Below are positions 7,017 through 15,594 of a stretch of DNA of 64,000 nt, one piece after another. Origin of the DNA: Candidatus Kaiserbacteria bacterium RIFCSPHIGHO2_01_FULL_58_22. GTDB lineage: Bacteria > Patescibacteriota > Minisyncoccia > Phycocordibacterales > UBA2100. The stretch lies in the NCBI GenBank assembly GCA_001781445.1, contig MFLB01000034.1:39529-103528 (forward strand), given 5' to 3'. The translations under genes and the position numbers were made by a program. Position 1 is the stretch's first letter. Each line of letters starts with the position of its first letter. The notes beneath the pieces were generated by a model, which saw only the letters and a list, made by a program, of their open reading frames with translations, made no database searches and had not been told where the DNA came from.

Positions 7017-8726
7017 ATGGAATTATTCACCGAACTTAGCCTCATCATAGGGATCGCGACCGGCGTTGCCGCCTTGATGCGCCTCTTGCGGCAGCCGCTC
7101 ATCATCGGGCACATTCTGACGGGCCTCATCGCCGGCCCCCTGCTTCTCGACCTCATCGGTTCCACGGAGACGCTCGCCCTGATGGGAGAGATCGGCGTCG
7201 CCATCCTCCTCTTTACCGTCGGACTGCATTTGAGTCCCGACATCATCCGCACGTTCGGGAAAGTCTCCTTCATCACGGGGGTCGGGCAGGTTCTCTTTAC
7301 CTCGATCGTCGGATACTTCATCGCGGCCATGCTCGGCTTTTCCCCCGCCGAGGCGTTCTATATTTCCGTCGCGCTCGCGTTCTCGAGCACCATCATCATC
7401 ATGAAGCTCATCGCTGACAAGCGGGAGCTCGACGTGCTGTACGCGAAGATCGCCATCGGATTCCTCCTCGTGCAGGACCTTATCGCGGTGCTTCTTCTCC
7501 TCGGCATACCCCTGTTTTCCGCTAGCTCTTTCTCTTTTGCGGAAGTCGCGCGGTTCATTACGACCGGGGCCGTTCTCATCGGCTTCGTCGCGCTTACGTC
7601 GCGTTTCTTCGTCTCGAAAGCAAACCGCTTTTTGGCGCAGTCGCAGGAATTCCTTTTTCTTTTCGCGATCGCGTGGGGAATAGGGATCGCGGCGCTTTTC
7701 AAGGGGCTGGGGTTCTCGCTCGAAAGCGGCGCTCTCATAGCGGGCGTGACGCTCGCGGCGCTTCCGGTGCGCCACGAGATCAGCGCGCGCCTCTCGCCCC
7801 TGCGGGATTTTTTCATCGTGATGTTCTTCGTCCTCCTCGGCTCGCAAATGCAGTTTGCCGATATCGGCGGGAGTTTGCCAGCCGCGATCACGCTCTCGCT
7901 CCTCGTCCTCGTCGGCAATCCGCTGATACTGATGATGCTCATGGGCATTCTGGGCTACCGCAAAAAGACGAGTTTCCAAACGGGTCTCATCGTCGCGCAG
8001 ATAAGCGAATTCTCCCTCATCCTCGTCGCGCTCGGAGTCTCCCTCGGGCATCTCGACCGCTCGATCCTTTCGCTCGTAACACTCGTCGGCCTTATTACCA
8101 TCTTCGGCTGTACGTACCTCGTGCTGTATTCCGATCGGCTCTTTCACGCGCTCGCCCCGTTCTTGGGCATGTTCGAGCGCGCGAACGCGTTCGAACCTCG
8201 CGCGCGCCGGAGCGGCCATGCCGTCGTTCTCTTCGGATGCAATCGCATCGGGCAGGATTTTCTCGAATCGCTGAAGGAGCTCGACCGGCGTTTTCTCGTC
8301 GTCGATCACGACCCCGATACCATAGCGTCGCTCGAGCGAAAGGGGATAGCGGCGGAATACGGCGATGCGGGGGATATCGATTTTCTCGAGTCGATCGACG
8401 TGTCCAGGCTCGAGCTCGCTATCTCGACAGTCCCGGATCCCGAGACGAACCTTCTCATCACCCGGAGCATACGCTCGCGCAACCCGGATGCCGTCGTCAT
8501 CGTCATCGCGCACCGCGTGGGTGACGCCCTTTCGCATTACGAGGAGGGGGTCGACTACGTCATCCTTCCGCACTTTCTCGGAGGCAAGTACGCCTCGGAG
8601 ATCGTCGTGAAGTTCGGGACCGACAAGTCGAAGTACTCAACCCTGCGCTCGCGGCATATCGAGCATCTCAAGGTCCGCATCGCCGCGGGGCACGAGCATC
8701 CGTATCCTTCCGCCGTCAAGCTGTAG
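7017..8726 (+). CDS. Kef-type monovalent cation:proton antiporter with RCK domain
   Basis: 569 residues. Residues 1-~385 are a CPA2-type membrane domain with repeated hydrophobic helices and the motifs IGHILTGLIAGP, LLFTVGL and FSSTIIIMKL. From ~residue 400 a TrkA-N/RCK nucleotide-binding fold begins with VVLFGCNRIG and continues VVDHDP, GDAGDIDFLE. It probably exports K+ or Na+ in exchange for protons under nucleotide control. The last ~35 residues after the RCK fold are short, so a full TrkA-C domain is absent. Confidence 0.9.
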   Translation: MELFTELSLIIGIATGVAALMRLLRQPLIIGHILTGLIAGPLLLDLIGSTETLALMGEIGVAILLFTVGLHLSPDIIRTFGKVSFITGVGQVLFTSIVGYFIAAMLGFSPAEAFYISVALAFSSTIIIMKLIADKRELDVLYAKIAIGFLLVQDLIAVLLLLGIPLFSASSFSFAEVARFITTGAVLIGFVALTSRFFVSKANRFLAQSQEFLFLFAIAWGIGIAALFKGLGFSLESGALIAGVTLAALPVRHEISARLSPLRDFFIVMFFVLLGSQMQFADIGGSLPAAITLSLLVLVGNPLILMMLMGILGYRKKTSFQTGLIVAQISEFSLILVALGVSLGHLDRSILSLVTLVGLITIFGCTYLVLYSDRLFHALAPFLGMFERANAFEPRARRSGHAVVLFGCNRIGQDFLESLKELDRRFLVVDHDPDTIASLERKGIAAEYGDAGDIDFLESIDVSRLELAISTVPDPETNLLITRSIRSRNPDAVVIVIAHRVGDALSHYEEGVDYVILPHFLGGKYASEIVVKFGTDKSKYSTLRSRHIEHLKVRIAAGHEHPYPSAVKL

Positions 8727-8746
8727 TTTCGCGTGTTCCGCTACGC

Positions 8747-8752
8747 TATAAT
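8747..8752 (+). promoter_or_regulatory. -10 element TATAAT, 11 nt before the S41 protease start
   Basis: A perfect TATAAT; transcription would begin about 4 nt before the ATG at 8764, nearly leaderless. No convincing -35. Confidence 0.55.
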
Positions 8753-8763
8753 GGCCCCTCGAT

Positions 8764-10053
8764 ATGCCGGAAGAAGATAAAGAAGGCCGCCCCGTCCATC
8801 CTCGCCCAACAGGGGCATTGCCGTTCAGGGATGAGTGGCGCATCCCGGCGCGCCTTGCGATCGCAGGGGGATGCATCGCGCTCGCCGTCGGTTTTGTTCT
8901 TGGAGTGGCGCTCGTTTCAGGCAAGGGAGCGGCGGCGCAACTTTCGGGCCCGCCCGAGGGCGTGGATTTCGATCCCGTGTGGAAGGCGTGGCGCATCATA
9001 GACGAGAAGTTCGTGCCGGCCGCTGTCGCGACCTCGACGCGGGTCGCTTCCTCGACCGAGGAGAGGAACGAAGCGCGCGTCTGGGGAATGATACAGGGGC
9101 TCGCGGAGTCGCTCGGCGACCCGTACACCTTCTTCCTTCCGCCCAAGGAGAACGAGATATTCGCGGAGGACATCAGCGGCGCCTTCGAGGGCGTCGGGAT
9201 GGAAATCGCGGTGCGCGATCAGGTCCTCACCGTTGTTTCGCCGCTTAAGGGGACGCCCGCGGAGCGTGCGGGCATCAGGAGCGGCGATAGGATCCTCGAG
9301 ATCGACGGCGTCGAGACGCGCGGCATGGACATCTCGACCGCGGTCTCGCGCATCCGCGGGCCGCGGGGGACGCAGGTCAGGCTTCTTGTCATGCGCGAAG
9401 GGTTCCCGGAGCCGCGCGAATTCGAAGTAACCCGCGAGGTCATCAACGTGCCTATCGTCGCGACGGAAGCGCGTTCCGGCGTATTCGTCATAGAACTCCA
9501 GAGCTTCACGGCGAATTCGCCGGAGCTCTTCAGGCGCGCGCTCCGGGAGTTCGTCGAGTCGGGCAGTCGCAATCTCGTTCTCGACCTTCGCGGAAATCCG
9601 GGCGGCTATCTGGAGGCGGCGGTCGACATGGCGAGCTGGTTCCTGCCCTCGGGTAGGGTCGTCGTCACAGAGGATTACGCCGGGAACGCCGAAAGCGTCG
9701 TGCATCGCTCGCGCGGTTACGATGTGTTCAACGAGAACCTGCGCATGGTCATTCTCGTCGACCGCGGCAGCGCCTCGGCTTCCGAGATTCTTGCCGGCGC
9801 GCTTCAGCACTACGGTATCGCTACAATGGTGGGGGACAGGACCTTCGGGAAGGGCTCGGTGCAGGAACTTGTGGAGATAACCGACGATACGTCGCTCAAG
9901 CTCACCGTCGCGCGCTGGGTGGGGCCGGGAGGCGAGCCGATACCGCTGGAAGGACTCGTCCCGGATGTGCAGGTGAACATGACCGAAGAGGACCGGGAGG
10001 CGGGGAGAGACCCGCAGATGGAAAAAGCCGTTGAGGTAGTCAGTAGTCAGTAG
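8764..10053 (+). CDS. C-terminal processing peptidase (S41 family, CtpA-like)
   Basis: Membrane-anchored serine protease of 429 residues. A cytoplasmic N terminus is followed by a TM helix at ~30-55. A PDZ domain spans ~130-215 (RDQVLTVVSPLKGTPAERAG). The catalytic S41 core has LRGNPGG, the GSASASEILAGAL serine motif (~residues 336-348) and TFGKGSVQ with the general-base lysine (~K363). It would trim exported or envelope proteins. The last residues, VVSSQ, are encoded by the junction repeat that begins at 10036. Confidence 0.93.
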   Translation: MPEEDKEGRPVHPRPTGALPFRDEWRIPARLAIAGGCIALAVGFVLGVALVSGKGAAAQLSGPPEGVDFDPVWKAWRIIDEKFVPAAVATSTRVASSTEERNEARVWGMIQGLAESLGDPYTFFLPPKENEIFAEDISGAFEGVGMEIAVRDQVLTVVSPLKGTPAERAGIRSGDRILEIDGVETRGMDISTAVSRIRGPRGTQVRLLVMREGFPEPREFEVTREVINVPIVATEARSGVFVIELQSFTANSPELFRRALREFVESGSRNLVLDLRGNPGGYLEAAVDMASWFLPSGRVVVTEDYAGNAESVVHRSRGYDVFNENLRMVILVDRGSASASEILAGALQHYGIATMVGDRTFGKGSVQELVEITDDTSLKLTVARWVGPGGEPIPLEGLVPDVQVNMTEEDREAGRDPQMEKAVEVVSSQ

Positions 10054-10135
10054 TCTGTAGTTAGTAGAAAATAGTGACGAGAAAAAGAATTCAGGACCAC
10101 TAACGACTAACTACTTTCTACCAACTATCTACTGT
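10036..10135. repeat. Junction repeat R1 (TAGTTAGTAG type)
   Basis: Left arm words AGTAGTCAGTAGTC and GTAGTTAGTAG are roughly complementary to right arm words AACTAACTAC and AACTATCTACT, forming a long imperfect hairpin. It carries the end of the S41 gene and reaches to one base before the rplI ATG. TATCTA in the right arm lies 5 nt upstream of that ATG. Confidence 0.65.
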
Positions 10136-10136
10136 T

Positions 10137-10580
10137 ATGAAAGTGATTTTCTTGAAAGATGTGGGTGGGGTCGGCAGGGCGGGGGAGGTGAAGGATATCG
10201 CCGACGGGTACGCGCTTAATTTTTTGATACCGCGGGGGCTTGCAAAACAGGCGACCACGGAGGCGCTTGCCGAGCATGCAAAGGTCCAGGCGGCGTTGGC
10301 GGCAGAAAAAGAAAGGCGCGAAGCAGATCTCAAGGAGGCGATCCAACGGCTCCGCGGCGCGCGGATCGAGCTCAAAGTCAGGGCGACTGAAAAAGGAGGA
10401 TTATTCAAAGCGATCGGCCCGAAGGAAATAGCGGATGCGCTTCATCAGCAAAAGAGCGTTTCCATCCCGGAGGAGGGGATCGCGCCGCTGGAGCCCGTCA
10501 AAACGACGGGCGATCACATAATAAAAATTTCCGCCTTGGGAGCGGAAACGGAGATACTGCTGAAGATCGTCGCTGTTTAG
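10137..10580 (+). CDS. rplI: 50S ribosomal protein L9
   Basis: 147 residues with the diagnostic N-terminal rRNA-binding segment MKVIFLKDVGGVGRAGEVKD and GYALNFLIPRGLA, a charged connecting helix rich in Lys/Glu, and a normal C-terminal domain. No Shine-Dalgarno site is present because repeat R1 abuts the ATG. Its stop overlaps the convergent rpmA stop by four bases. Confidence 0.95.
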   Translation: MKVIFLKDVGGVGRAGEVKDIADGYALNFLIPRGLAKQATTEALAEHAKVQAALAAEKERREADLKEAIQRLRGARIELKVRATEKGGLFKAIGPKEIADALHQQKSVSIPEEGIAPLEPVKTTGDHIIKISALGAETEILLKIVAV

Positions 10581-10849
10581 AGGACGTCGACGATGGGGCG
10601 GCGGGCGGAGCGGCCGTCGAAGTCGGTCTTTCTTTTGTTGCGGAAGCGCACCGTGCCCGCAACGCGCGCGAAGAGCGTGTAGTCGCTTCCGACGCCGATG
10701 TTCCGGCCCGGCAATATCTTCGTGCCGCGCTGGCGCACGACTATCTCGCCAATGGCCACTTTTTGCCCGTCGGCGCGCTTGACCCCCAAATACTTGGGAT
10801 TCGAATCGCGGAGATTTTTCGCTGTTCCGCCCGCTTTGGTCGTTGCCAT
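10577..10849 (-). CDS. rpmA: 50S ribosomal protein L27
   Basis: 90 residues. The N terminus TTKAGGTAKNLRDSNPKYLGVKR is typical of L27, whose N-terminal arm reaches the peptidyl-transferase centre, followed by VRQRGTKILPGRNIGVGSDYTLF. It is not next to rplU (at 61.1 kb), unlike the usual rplU-rpmA pair. It converges on rplI with overlapping stop codons. Confidence 0.95.
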   Translation of the reverse strand: MATTKAGGTAKNLRDSNPKYLGVKRADGQKVAIGEIVVRQRGTKILPGRNIGVGSDYTLFARVAGTVRFRNKRKTDFDGRSARRPIVDVL

Positions 10850-10852
10850 AGA

Positions 10853-10893
10853 AAATAGTCTGTAGTTAGTAGCACGTAGTTAGTAGTTGAAAA
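10853..10893. repeat. Junction repeat R2 (TAGTTAGTAG type), single-armed
   Basis: GTCTGTAGTTAGTAG and CACGTAGTTAGTAG are tandem copies of the R1 word, just upstream of the rpmA start. Only one arm of the usual hairpin is present. Confidence 0.55.
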
Positions 10894-10908
10894 CAATACC
10901 AAGCCCCG

Positions 10909-10914
10909 TATCAT
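10909..10914 (+). promoter_or_regulatory. -10 element TATCAT, 6 nt before a GTG start
   Basis: TATCAT then GGAGCG then GTG at 10921. It fits the leaderless pattern and supports the GTG start. Confidence 0.45.
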
Positions 10915-10920
10915 GGAGCG

Positions 10921-11304
10921 GTGGTAAAGATACAGGAAAGTTGGCAGAAAATCAAGAATGCCTTGGAGGACGGGGTCGGGGAGTGGGGGGTTATCGCCAT
11001 CGTGGTTTTGGTCGGATTTTCCTCGTTCGGTCTCGGGCGCCTTTCCGCGCTCGAGGGCGCAAAACCGGCTGTTTCGATACGGGAAGCGCAGACGGGAGCC
11101 GCCGCGCGCGCGCTTCCTCTCGGCGGCCTTGTCGTCGCTTCTCGGAAGGGGAGCGCGTACCACTATCCGTGGTGCTCGGGCGCTGAAAGTATCGCCGAGC
11201 AGAACAAGATCTGGTTCAAAAGCGAAGAAGCGGCTCGCAAAGCGGGATACACACCTGCCAAGAATTGTAAAGGACTCGGACAGCCGGCAGCTAGTAGCCA
11301 GTAG
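10921..11304 (+). CDS. Membrane-anchored protein with Ada-like metal-binding domain
   Basis: 127 residues from a GTG start. Residues ~22-42 are a TM helix (WGVIAIVVLVGFSSFGLG). The C-terminal part has YHYPWCSGAESI, IWFKSEEAARKAGY and KNCKGL. This resembles the short Ada-type zinc-binding module (HxxxC...F.S...A...GY.PC..C) often attached to nucleases or membrane anchors in CPR. One pair of cysteines is visible. Function unknown; possibly an envelope metal- or nucleic-acid-binding protein. The last residues (QPAASSQ) run into repeat R3. Confidence 0.75.
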   Translation: MVKIQESWQKIKNALEDGVGEWGVIAIVVLVGFSSFGLGRLSALEGAKPAVSIREAQTGAAARALPLGGLVVASRKGSAYHYPWCSGAESIAEQNKIWFKSEEAARKAGYTPAKNCKGLGQPAASSQ

Positions 11305-11371
11305 CCTGCGGCCATGAGAAAATGCGCGCTATGCATCCGTGCTACAGGCTACCAGCTATAAGCTACAGGCT
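11285..11371. repeat. Junction repeat R3 (AGCTACAGGCT type)
   Basis: Left arm GGCAGCTAGTAGCCAGTAG and right arm CAGGCTACCAGCTATAAGC are imperfectly complementary. The repeat encodes the C terminus of the preceding gene and ends at the ATG at 11372. TATAAG (11357-11362) is 9 nt before that ATG. Confidence 0.6.
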
Positions 11372-11977
11372 ATGCTAATCGTTGACGTTGAAGCCTCCGG
11401 AGTGGAGTATCGCACGCACTCCATCGTTTCGGTGGGAGCGCTCGATTTTGCCAACCCGCGGAACCGTTTTTACGAAGAGTGCCGCGTGTGGGACGGAGCG
11501 CACGTCATGGACGAAGCGCTCGCGGTCAACGGCTTCACGAAAGAGCAGGTGATAGATCCGAAGAAGCAGAGCGAGGCCGATCTCATCCACGCGTTCCTAG
11601 ACTGGAGCGACGGGGTCGCGGAGCGGACGCTCGCCGCGCAGAACGTTTCCTTCGACCGGGACTTTCTCAAGGCCGCGGCGGAGAGGGCGGGACACACGGA
11701 GTGGCCGTTCTCGTACCGCACCATAGACACGCACACGCTCGCCTACATGCACATGGTAACGAGGGGGCTTCAGCCGCCAGTGGACTCCGTCAAAAAACAT
11801 TCCGCGCTCGATCTCGACGCGACGCTCGAATACTGCGGAATCCCGAGCGAGCCGGCGCCGCACAACGCGCTCACGGGCGCGCTTTCGCACGCCGAGGTGA
11901 TATCGCGTCTTCTGTACGGAAGAAAGCTCCTGCCGGAGTTCGACGAGTTTGAAATACCCTGGCGAAATGTTTTTTGA
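11372..11977 (+). CDS. DnaQ-like 3'-5' exonuclease-fold protein
   Basis: 201 residues of RNase-T/DnaQ (DEDDh) type. Motif I is IVDVEASG (D, E), motif II is QNVSFDRDFL, and the region around motif III is PHNALTGALSHAEV. The Asp expected five residues after the motif-III His is Gly here, so catalysis may be lost or altered. An in-frame upstream ATG (11339) would add 11 residues encoded entirely by repeat R3, so 11372 is preferred. It overlaps slightly with the extended NUDIX frame. Confidence 0.85.
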   Translation: MLIVDVEASGVEYRTHSIVSVGALDFANPRNRFYEECRVWDGAHVMDEALAVNGFTKEQVIDPKKQSEADLIHAFLDWSDGVAERTLAAQNVSFDRDFLKAAAERAGHTEWPFSYRTIDTHTLAYMHMVTRGLQPPVDSVKKHSALDLDATLEYCGIPSEPAPHNALTGALSHAEVISRLLYGRKLLPEFDEFEIPWRNVF

Positions 11978-11993
11978 AGGTCGTTGGAACGAT

Positions 11994-12494
11994 ATGCGAT
12001 ACATTCGACGCCTTCTTACGTGGCTCTCGCTTTCTCTTATCGGGGTCGTGCATGTAATTCGGTATTGGCTCTCACGCTTTGCGGGAGCAGGGGAAGTGCA
12101 GGGAGTACGCATTATCCTCGTTCAGGAGCGCAGAGTGGTCCTAGTATCACACTGGTACGCGCCATGGGCGTGGACATTGCCGGGCGGCGGCGTCGAGCGC
12201 GGAGAAACACCGGAGCAAGCGGCGATACGCGAGGCACGCGAAGAAACCGGATTTGAGGTAAAGACTATTGCCGGCGAGATTGGCACCTACACCGGCTCGA
12301 TGGGGAAGAGAGACAAGATAACGGTCTTCTACACGGGAGACTTCGAAGGCTCTCTCGCCCTCCGTCCTACCATCGAGATAATGGCGCGGAGCTGGTTCGA
12401 CATAGACGCTCTTCCTGCCGAAGTGTCGCCCGCGAACCGCCGGCGCATCGAAGCCTACCGGGCGGGCGGGCGGGGAGAGCAGGGGCGGTGGTAG
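11994..12494 (+). CDS. NUDIX hydrolase with N-terminal membrane helix
   Basis: 166 residues. The NUDIX box GGGVERGETPEQAAIREAREETGF is complete with the REEE metal-binding core, so hydrolysis of a nucleoside-diphosphate-linked substrate is likely. Residues ~5-28 are hydrophobic (LLTWLSLSLIGVVHVIRYWL), suggesting membrane attachment, which is unusual for the family. ATGs at 11949 and 11967 in the same frame would overlap the upstream gene. The substrate cannot be told from sequence. Confidence 0.88.
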   Translation: MRYIRRLLTWLSLSLIGVVHVIRYWLSRFAGAGEVQGVRIILVQERRVVLVSHWYAPWAWTLPGGGVERGETPEQAAIREAREETGFEVKTIAGEIGTYTGSMGKRDKITVFYTGDFEGSLALRPTIEIMARSWFDIDALPAEVSPANRRRIEAYRAGGRGEQGRW

Positions 12495-12503
12495 TTGCGG
12501 TAG

Positions 12504-13484
12504 TTATCGGTCGTCCATCTCTTTTCCGCCGTGGAACTTTTCATGTATGTCGCGCAGGCGTTTATTGGTGACATGCGTATAGATTTGCGTGGTCGCGACG
12601 TTCTTGTGGCCGAGAAGCTCCTGCACGCTCCGCAGGTCCGCTCCGTGAGAGAGAAGATCCGTCGCGTAGGTATGCCGGAGCGTGTGGGGCGTTACCTTTT
12701 TCGCGAGGCCGGCGAGAACCGCGCATTTCGAGATCATCATTTGTATGTAGCGGGGCGAGAGGCGCCTGTTTTCGGTTTTTTTCGACCGGTGGTTGATGAA
12801 GAGCGGATCGTGGACGTCGCGGCGGGTCGCGAGGTATGCACGCAGCCACTTGGCCGCGCGGGGGGAGATGAACACCGTTCTGACATATTTTCCTTTGCCC
12901 ACGATGGAAAGCTCGAACGTCCGCGCGCCGTCCTCCTGCTTGAGGAAAGAGACGCGATCGGCGTCGAGCGCGGTGAGTTCCGAAATGCGCATTCCCGAAG
13001 AGAAAAAAAGTTCCATGATCGCGCGGTCGCGCAATCCGTTCTGCGTCGAGACGTCCGGTATCTTCAGCATGCGCTCCATATCCCGCGTGTCCAAGAAGGA
13101 GATTGTCTCGTCGGACTTCTGTTTGGCAAGCTTGATCTTCGACGAAGGAAGAGACTCGATGTCGCGGTCGGCGAAATAAGCAAGAAGGGCCCGCAGGGCG
13201 ATGAGGTAGTAGTTCTGGGACTTTTTGCTCAAGGAGGCGCCCACGGGCGTTTTGTGCCCGCGGGCGAGGTAGAGGCGGTAGTCCCAAATATGCCGGGCGG
13301 TAAGCTCGCGGGGAAGCAGAGACTCTTGTCCGGTTTTGCGGAGCCACGTCGTGAACAGCTTCAGATACTGTCCGTAATTTTTCTGTGTATTGTTCGAAAG
13401 CCCTTTCTCGATCTCGCAGTAATCAAGGAACGGCGTTACGTACGATGAGATTTTCTTTTGCGTCGCGGGGGAGGTGGGGGACAT
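12504..13484 (-). CDS. xerD: Tyrosine recombinase, XerC/XerD type
   Basis: 326 residues. An N-terminal SAM-like DNA-binding domain (FLDYCEIEKGLSNNTQKNY) is followed by the catalytic domain with GMRISELTAL (Arg), GKGKYVR (Lys), HTLRHTYAT (His/Arg), LGHKN (His) and YTH (Tyr nucleophile). It probably resolves chromosome dimers; no integrase-specific features or att sites are seen nearby. The ATG at 13484 gives the normal N terminus. A longer frame reaching 13523 is unlikely. The XerC versus XerD assignment is not certain. Confidence 0.9.
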   Translation of the reverse strand: MSPTSPATQKKISSYVTPFLDYCEIEKGLSNNTQKNYGQYLKLFTTWLRKTGQESLLPRELTARHIWDYRLYLARGHKTPVGASLSKKSQNYYLIALRALLAYFADRDIESLPSSKIKLAKQKSDETISFLDTRDMERMLKIPDVSTQNGLRDRAIMELFFSSGMRISELTALDADRVSFLKQEDGARTFELSIVGKGKYVRTVFISPRAAKWLRAYLATRRDVHDPLFINHRSKKTENRRLSPRYIQMMISKCAVLAGLAKKVTPHTLRHTYATDLLSHGADLRSVQELLGHKNVATTQIYTHVTNKRLRDIHEKFHGGKEMDDR

Positions 13485-13648
13485 GAGGTATGACTGTGAC
13501 GTTACTATTATTTTATACGGCAAGTATGGCAGATACCATTATTCGCACAATATATGTAAAGCGAAATACGGGGATAAAGCCGCGCTCCAACTATTCTGAC
13601 GCCTCTGACACCCAAACACTCTCCGCGTTGTTCAGGTACACTGCAGAG

Positions 13649-14317
13649 ATGTCAACGTCATATCGCGATCGAATAAAACGGCTTTTGACTCCCCCCGAGC
13701 GCCGCATGTTCCAAACTCTCGCGACGCCGCAGAAGGTCCAAGACTATCTGGATACCCTTCCCATCAATTTCGAGGCTTCGGGGGAGACCTACATGGCTCC
13801 GAGACGCGTTTTGCGGGCCAAAACGGCCCATTGCTTCGAAGGGGCGCTTTTGGCCGCCGCCGCGCTCGCGTACCACGGGCAAAAGCCCCTATTGCTCGAT
13901 TTCAGGACGATTCCCGACGATGAAGACCATGTGGTGGCGCTTTTCCGGCAAAACGGCTACTGGGGCGCGATAAGCAAGACCAATCACGCCATCCTGCGCT
14001 ATCGCGAACCGGCATACCGAAGCCCGCGCGAGCTCGCCATATCATTCTTCCACGAGTACCTGATGTGGGATGGCCGTAAATCACTGCGGGCGTATTCAAG
14101 GCCGTTTGACCTCTCGAAATTCGCGCCAGAGCGGTGGGTCACGGCCGATAAGGAGTTGTTCTGGCTTGTAGAAGCGCTTGATAAGACCCGCCACTTCCCT
14201 ACCGTTCCGAAAAAAAATCTCCGCACGCTCCGCAAGGCATACAAAATCGAATTGCGCGCGATGAAGCTCGTCGAATGGAAGCGCAAAAAACGCCTACCCC
14301 GCAGTCGTCAGAGATAG
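13649..14317 (+). CDS. Transglutaminase-like protein
   Basis: 222 residues. KTAHCFEGALLAAAAL and DDEDHVVALF place a Cys and a His as in papain/transglutaminase-fold proteins; SKTNHAILRYREP follows. The C terminus is rich in Lys/Arg (MKLVEWKRKKRLPRSRQR). The family occurs scattered in bacteria with no fixed role that I know. The start at 13649 is the first ATG just before conserved-looking sequence; the frame also extends up to 13490. It is divergent from xer and converges on the M23 peptidase with a 10-bp overlap. Confidence 0.7.
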   Translation: MSTSYRDRIKRLLTPPERRMFQTLATPQKVQDYLDTLPINFEASGETYMAPRRVLRAKTAHCFEGALLAAAALAYHGQKPLLLDFRTIPDDEDHVVALFRQNGYWGAISKTNHAILRYREPAYRSPRELAISFFHEYLMWDGRKSLRAYSRPFDLSKFAPERWVTADKELFWLVEALDKTRHFPTVPKKNLRTLRKAYKIELRAMKLVEWKRKKRLPRSRQR

Positions 14318-15594
14318 TCGGCAGGATTGAGGTATCCGGATAAGGGGGCGACCGGCATCACGGCGTTCGCGCACGCCGTCTTTTTGTTGGTCGCGTCGCC
14401 GAGCCTGATTATCTGGACGGCAGAGGCGACGTACACGCCGAAGTGGAGGTGCGGGCCGGTCGCATAGCCGGTCGAACCGCTGTAGCCGATGAGCTGTCCC
14501 GTCCGCACGGAGTCGCCCGTACTCACGCCGGATTGCGAGAGGTGCGCGTACAGGGTGGAGAGGCCGTTGCCGTGCTTGACCATCACCCACCGGCCGTAGG
14601 AATAGCATCCGCGGACGGCGTCGGTGTTCCCTGTTCCGATGACGGTGCCCGAGAGCGCCGCCTTTATCGGCGTGCCGATGGAGGCCCGAAAGTCGATGCC
14701 GTTGTGGCCATTGCCCGCATAAGCGCCCGAGCGCGCGAATGCGGTGTTGCCGAAGTATTGCGTTACCTTCACGTTGTCCACCGGGTAACGCAAAATCCCC
14801 TTCCCTGCAGGGGGAATGGAAGAAGGATCGATGGTGTATTGGAGCCTGCTCTGCAGATCGGCGAGGGCGGCCTCGAAGCTCGCTTTCGCCGCCTGTTTTT
14901 CGGCGAGGATAGCCTGGAAGGTCGATTCCTGCGATTTCGTCTGCGCCAGGAGGTCGTTTTGCGCCCTGCGAGTGGCGTCGAGCGAGCCCTGCTCGGCGAG
15001 GAGGTTGTTCCGCTGTTTGACGAGTTCCGCGCGCTTCTGCTCTGTCGCCGCCTTCGTCTCGGAGAGCGACTGCTTCTGGACGGAAAGCTCCGCGATGTCT
15101 TCCCGCATCGCTGATTGGAGCGAAAAGCTCGCATCCATGTCGCTCCACAGGCTCGTGAGATCTCCCGAGGAGAGCACTGCGGCGGCGAAGGTCATCCGCT
15201 CCGTCTCGTTGAGGCGCCGGAGCGTTTCCGCGAGCCCCGCTTCCTGGACGCGGATGGAGCCCTGTTTGCCTTCGATGTTCCGGGAAAGAGACTGTATCTC
15301 GAGCTGGAGCGCGCCTATCCGGTTTTTGGTCACGCTGATGGAGGCGGCGAGCTTCTTGCGCTGGATGTCGAGCTGGGCAAGCGTGTTTTGGAGCGTCTGC
15401 TTCTTCGCGCCGACCTCCGAGAGCTGTTTCTCGTACGCCGCTATTTCCTTGTTCAGGGCCTCTATCTGGGCGTTGTGCTCGCCGATCTCCGAGCGTATCT
15501 CGTCGGCCGTCTGGCTTTGCGCGGCAAGCGGGACGGCGGCAAGAACGAGCGCCGCAAGCGTGAGCGTGAGCGATGTCCTCAATGCAGGCGTCAT
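14308..15594 (-). CDS. Murein hydrolase activator / M23 peptidase with coiled coil (EnvC-like)
   Basis: 428 residues: signal peptide (MTPALRTSLTLTLAALVLAAVPLAAQS), a long coiled coil at ~28-265, then a LytM/M23 domain with HNGIDFRASIGTPIKA (His, Asp), WVMVKHGNGLSTLYAHL and GPHLHFGVY (HxH). This is the layout of EnvC/NlpD-type factors that cut or activate cutting of septal peptidoglycan. All zinc ligands appear present. The start overlaps the gltX stop (ATGA), so the two are translationally coupled. Confidence 0.92.
   Translation of the reverse strand: MTPALRTSLTLTLAALVLAAVPLAAQSQTADEIRSEIGEHNAQIEALNKEIAAYEKQLSEVGAKKQTLQNTLAQLDIQRKKLAASISVTKNRIGALQLEIQSLSRNIEGKQGSIRVQEAGLAETLRRLNETERMTFAAAVLSSGDLTSLWSDMDASFSLQSAMREDIAELSVQKQSLSETKAATEQKRAELVKQRNNLLAEQGSLDATRRAQNDLLAQTKSQESTFQAILAEKQAAKASFEAALADLQSRLQYTIDPSSIPPAGKGILRYPVDNVKVTQYFGNTAFARSGAYAGNGHNGIDFRASIGTPIKAALSGTVIGTGNTDAVRGCYSYGRWVMVKHGNGLSTLYAHLSQSGVSTGDSVRTGQLIGYSGSTGYATGPHLHFGVYVASAVQIIRLGDATNKKTACANAVMPVAPLSGYLNPADYL

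Noticed and set aside
7023..8573. 516-codon open frame on the minus strand opposite the antiporter
   Set aside because: Composition is Arg/Glu/Asp-rich without any domain pattern, typical of the antisense of GC-rich coding; the plus-strand frame is a clear antiporter.
12504..13484. Xer recombinase as an integrase of a mobile island
   Set aside because: No att-like direct repeats, tRNA gene or phage/plasmid genes nearby; length and motifs fit chromosomal Xer.
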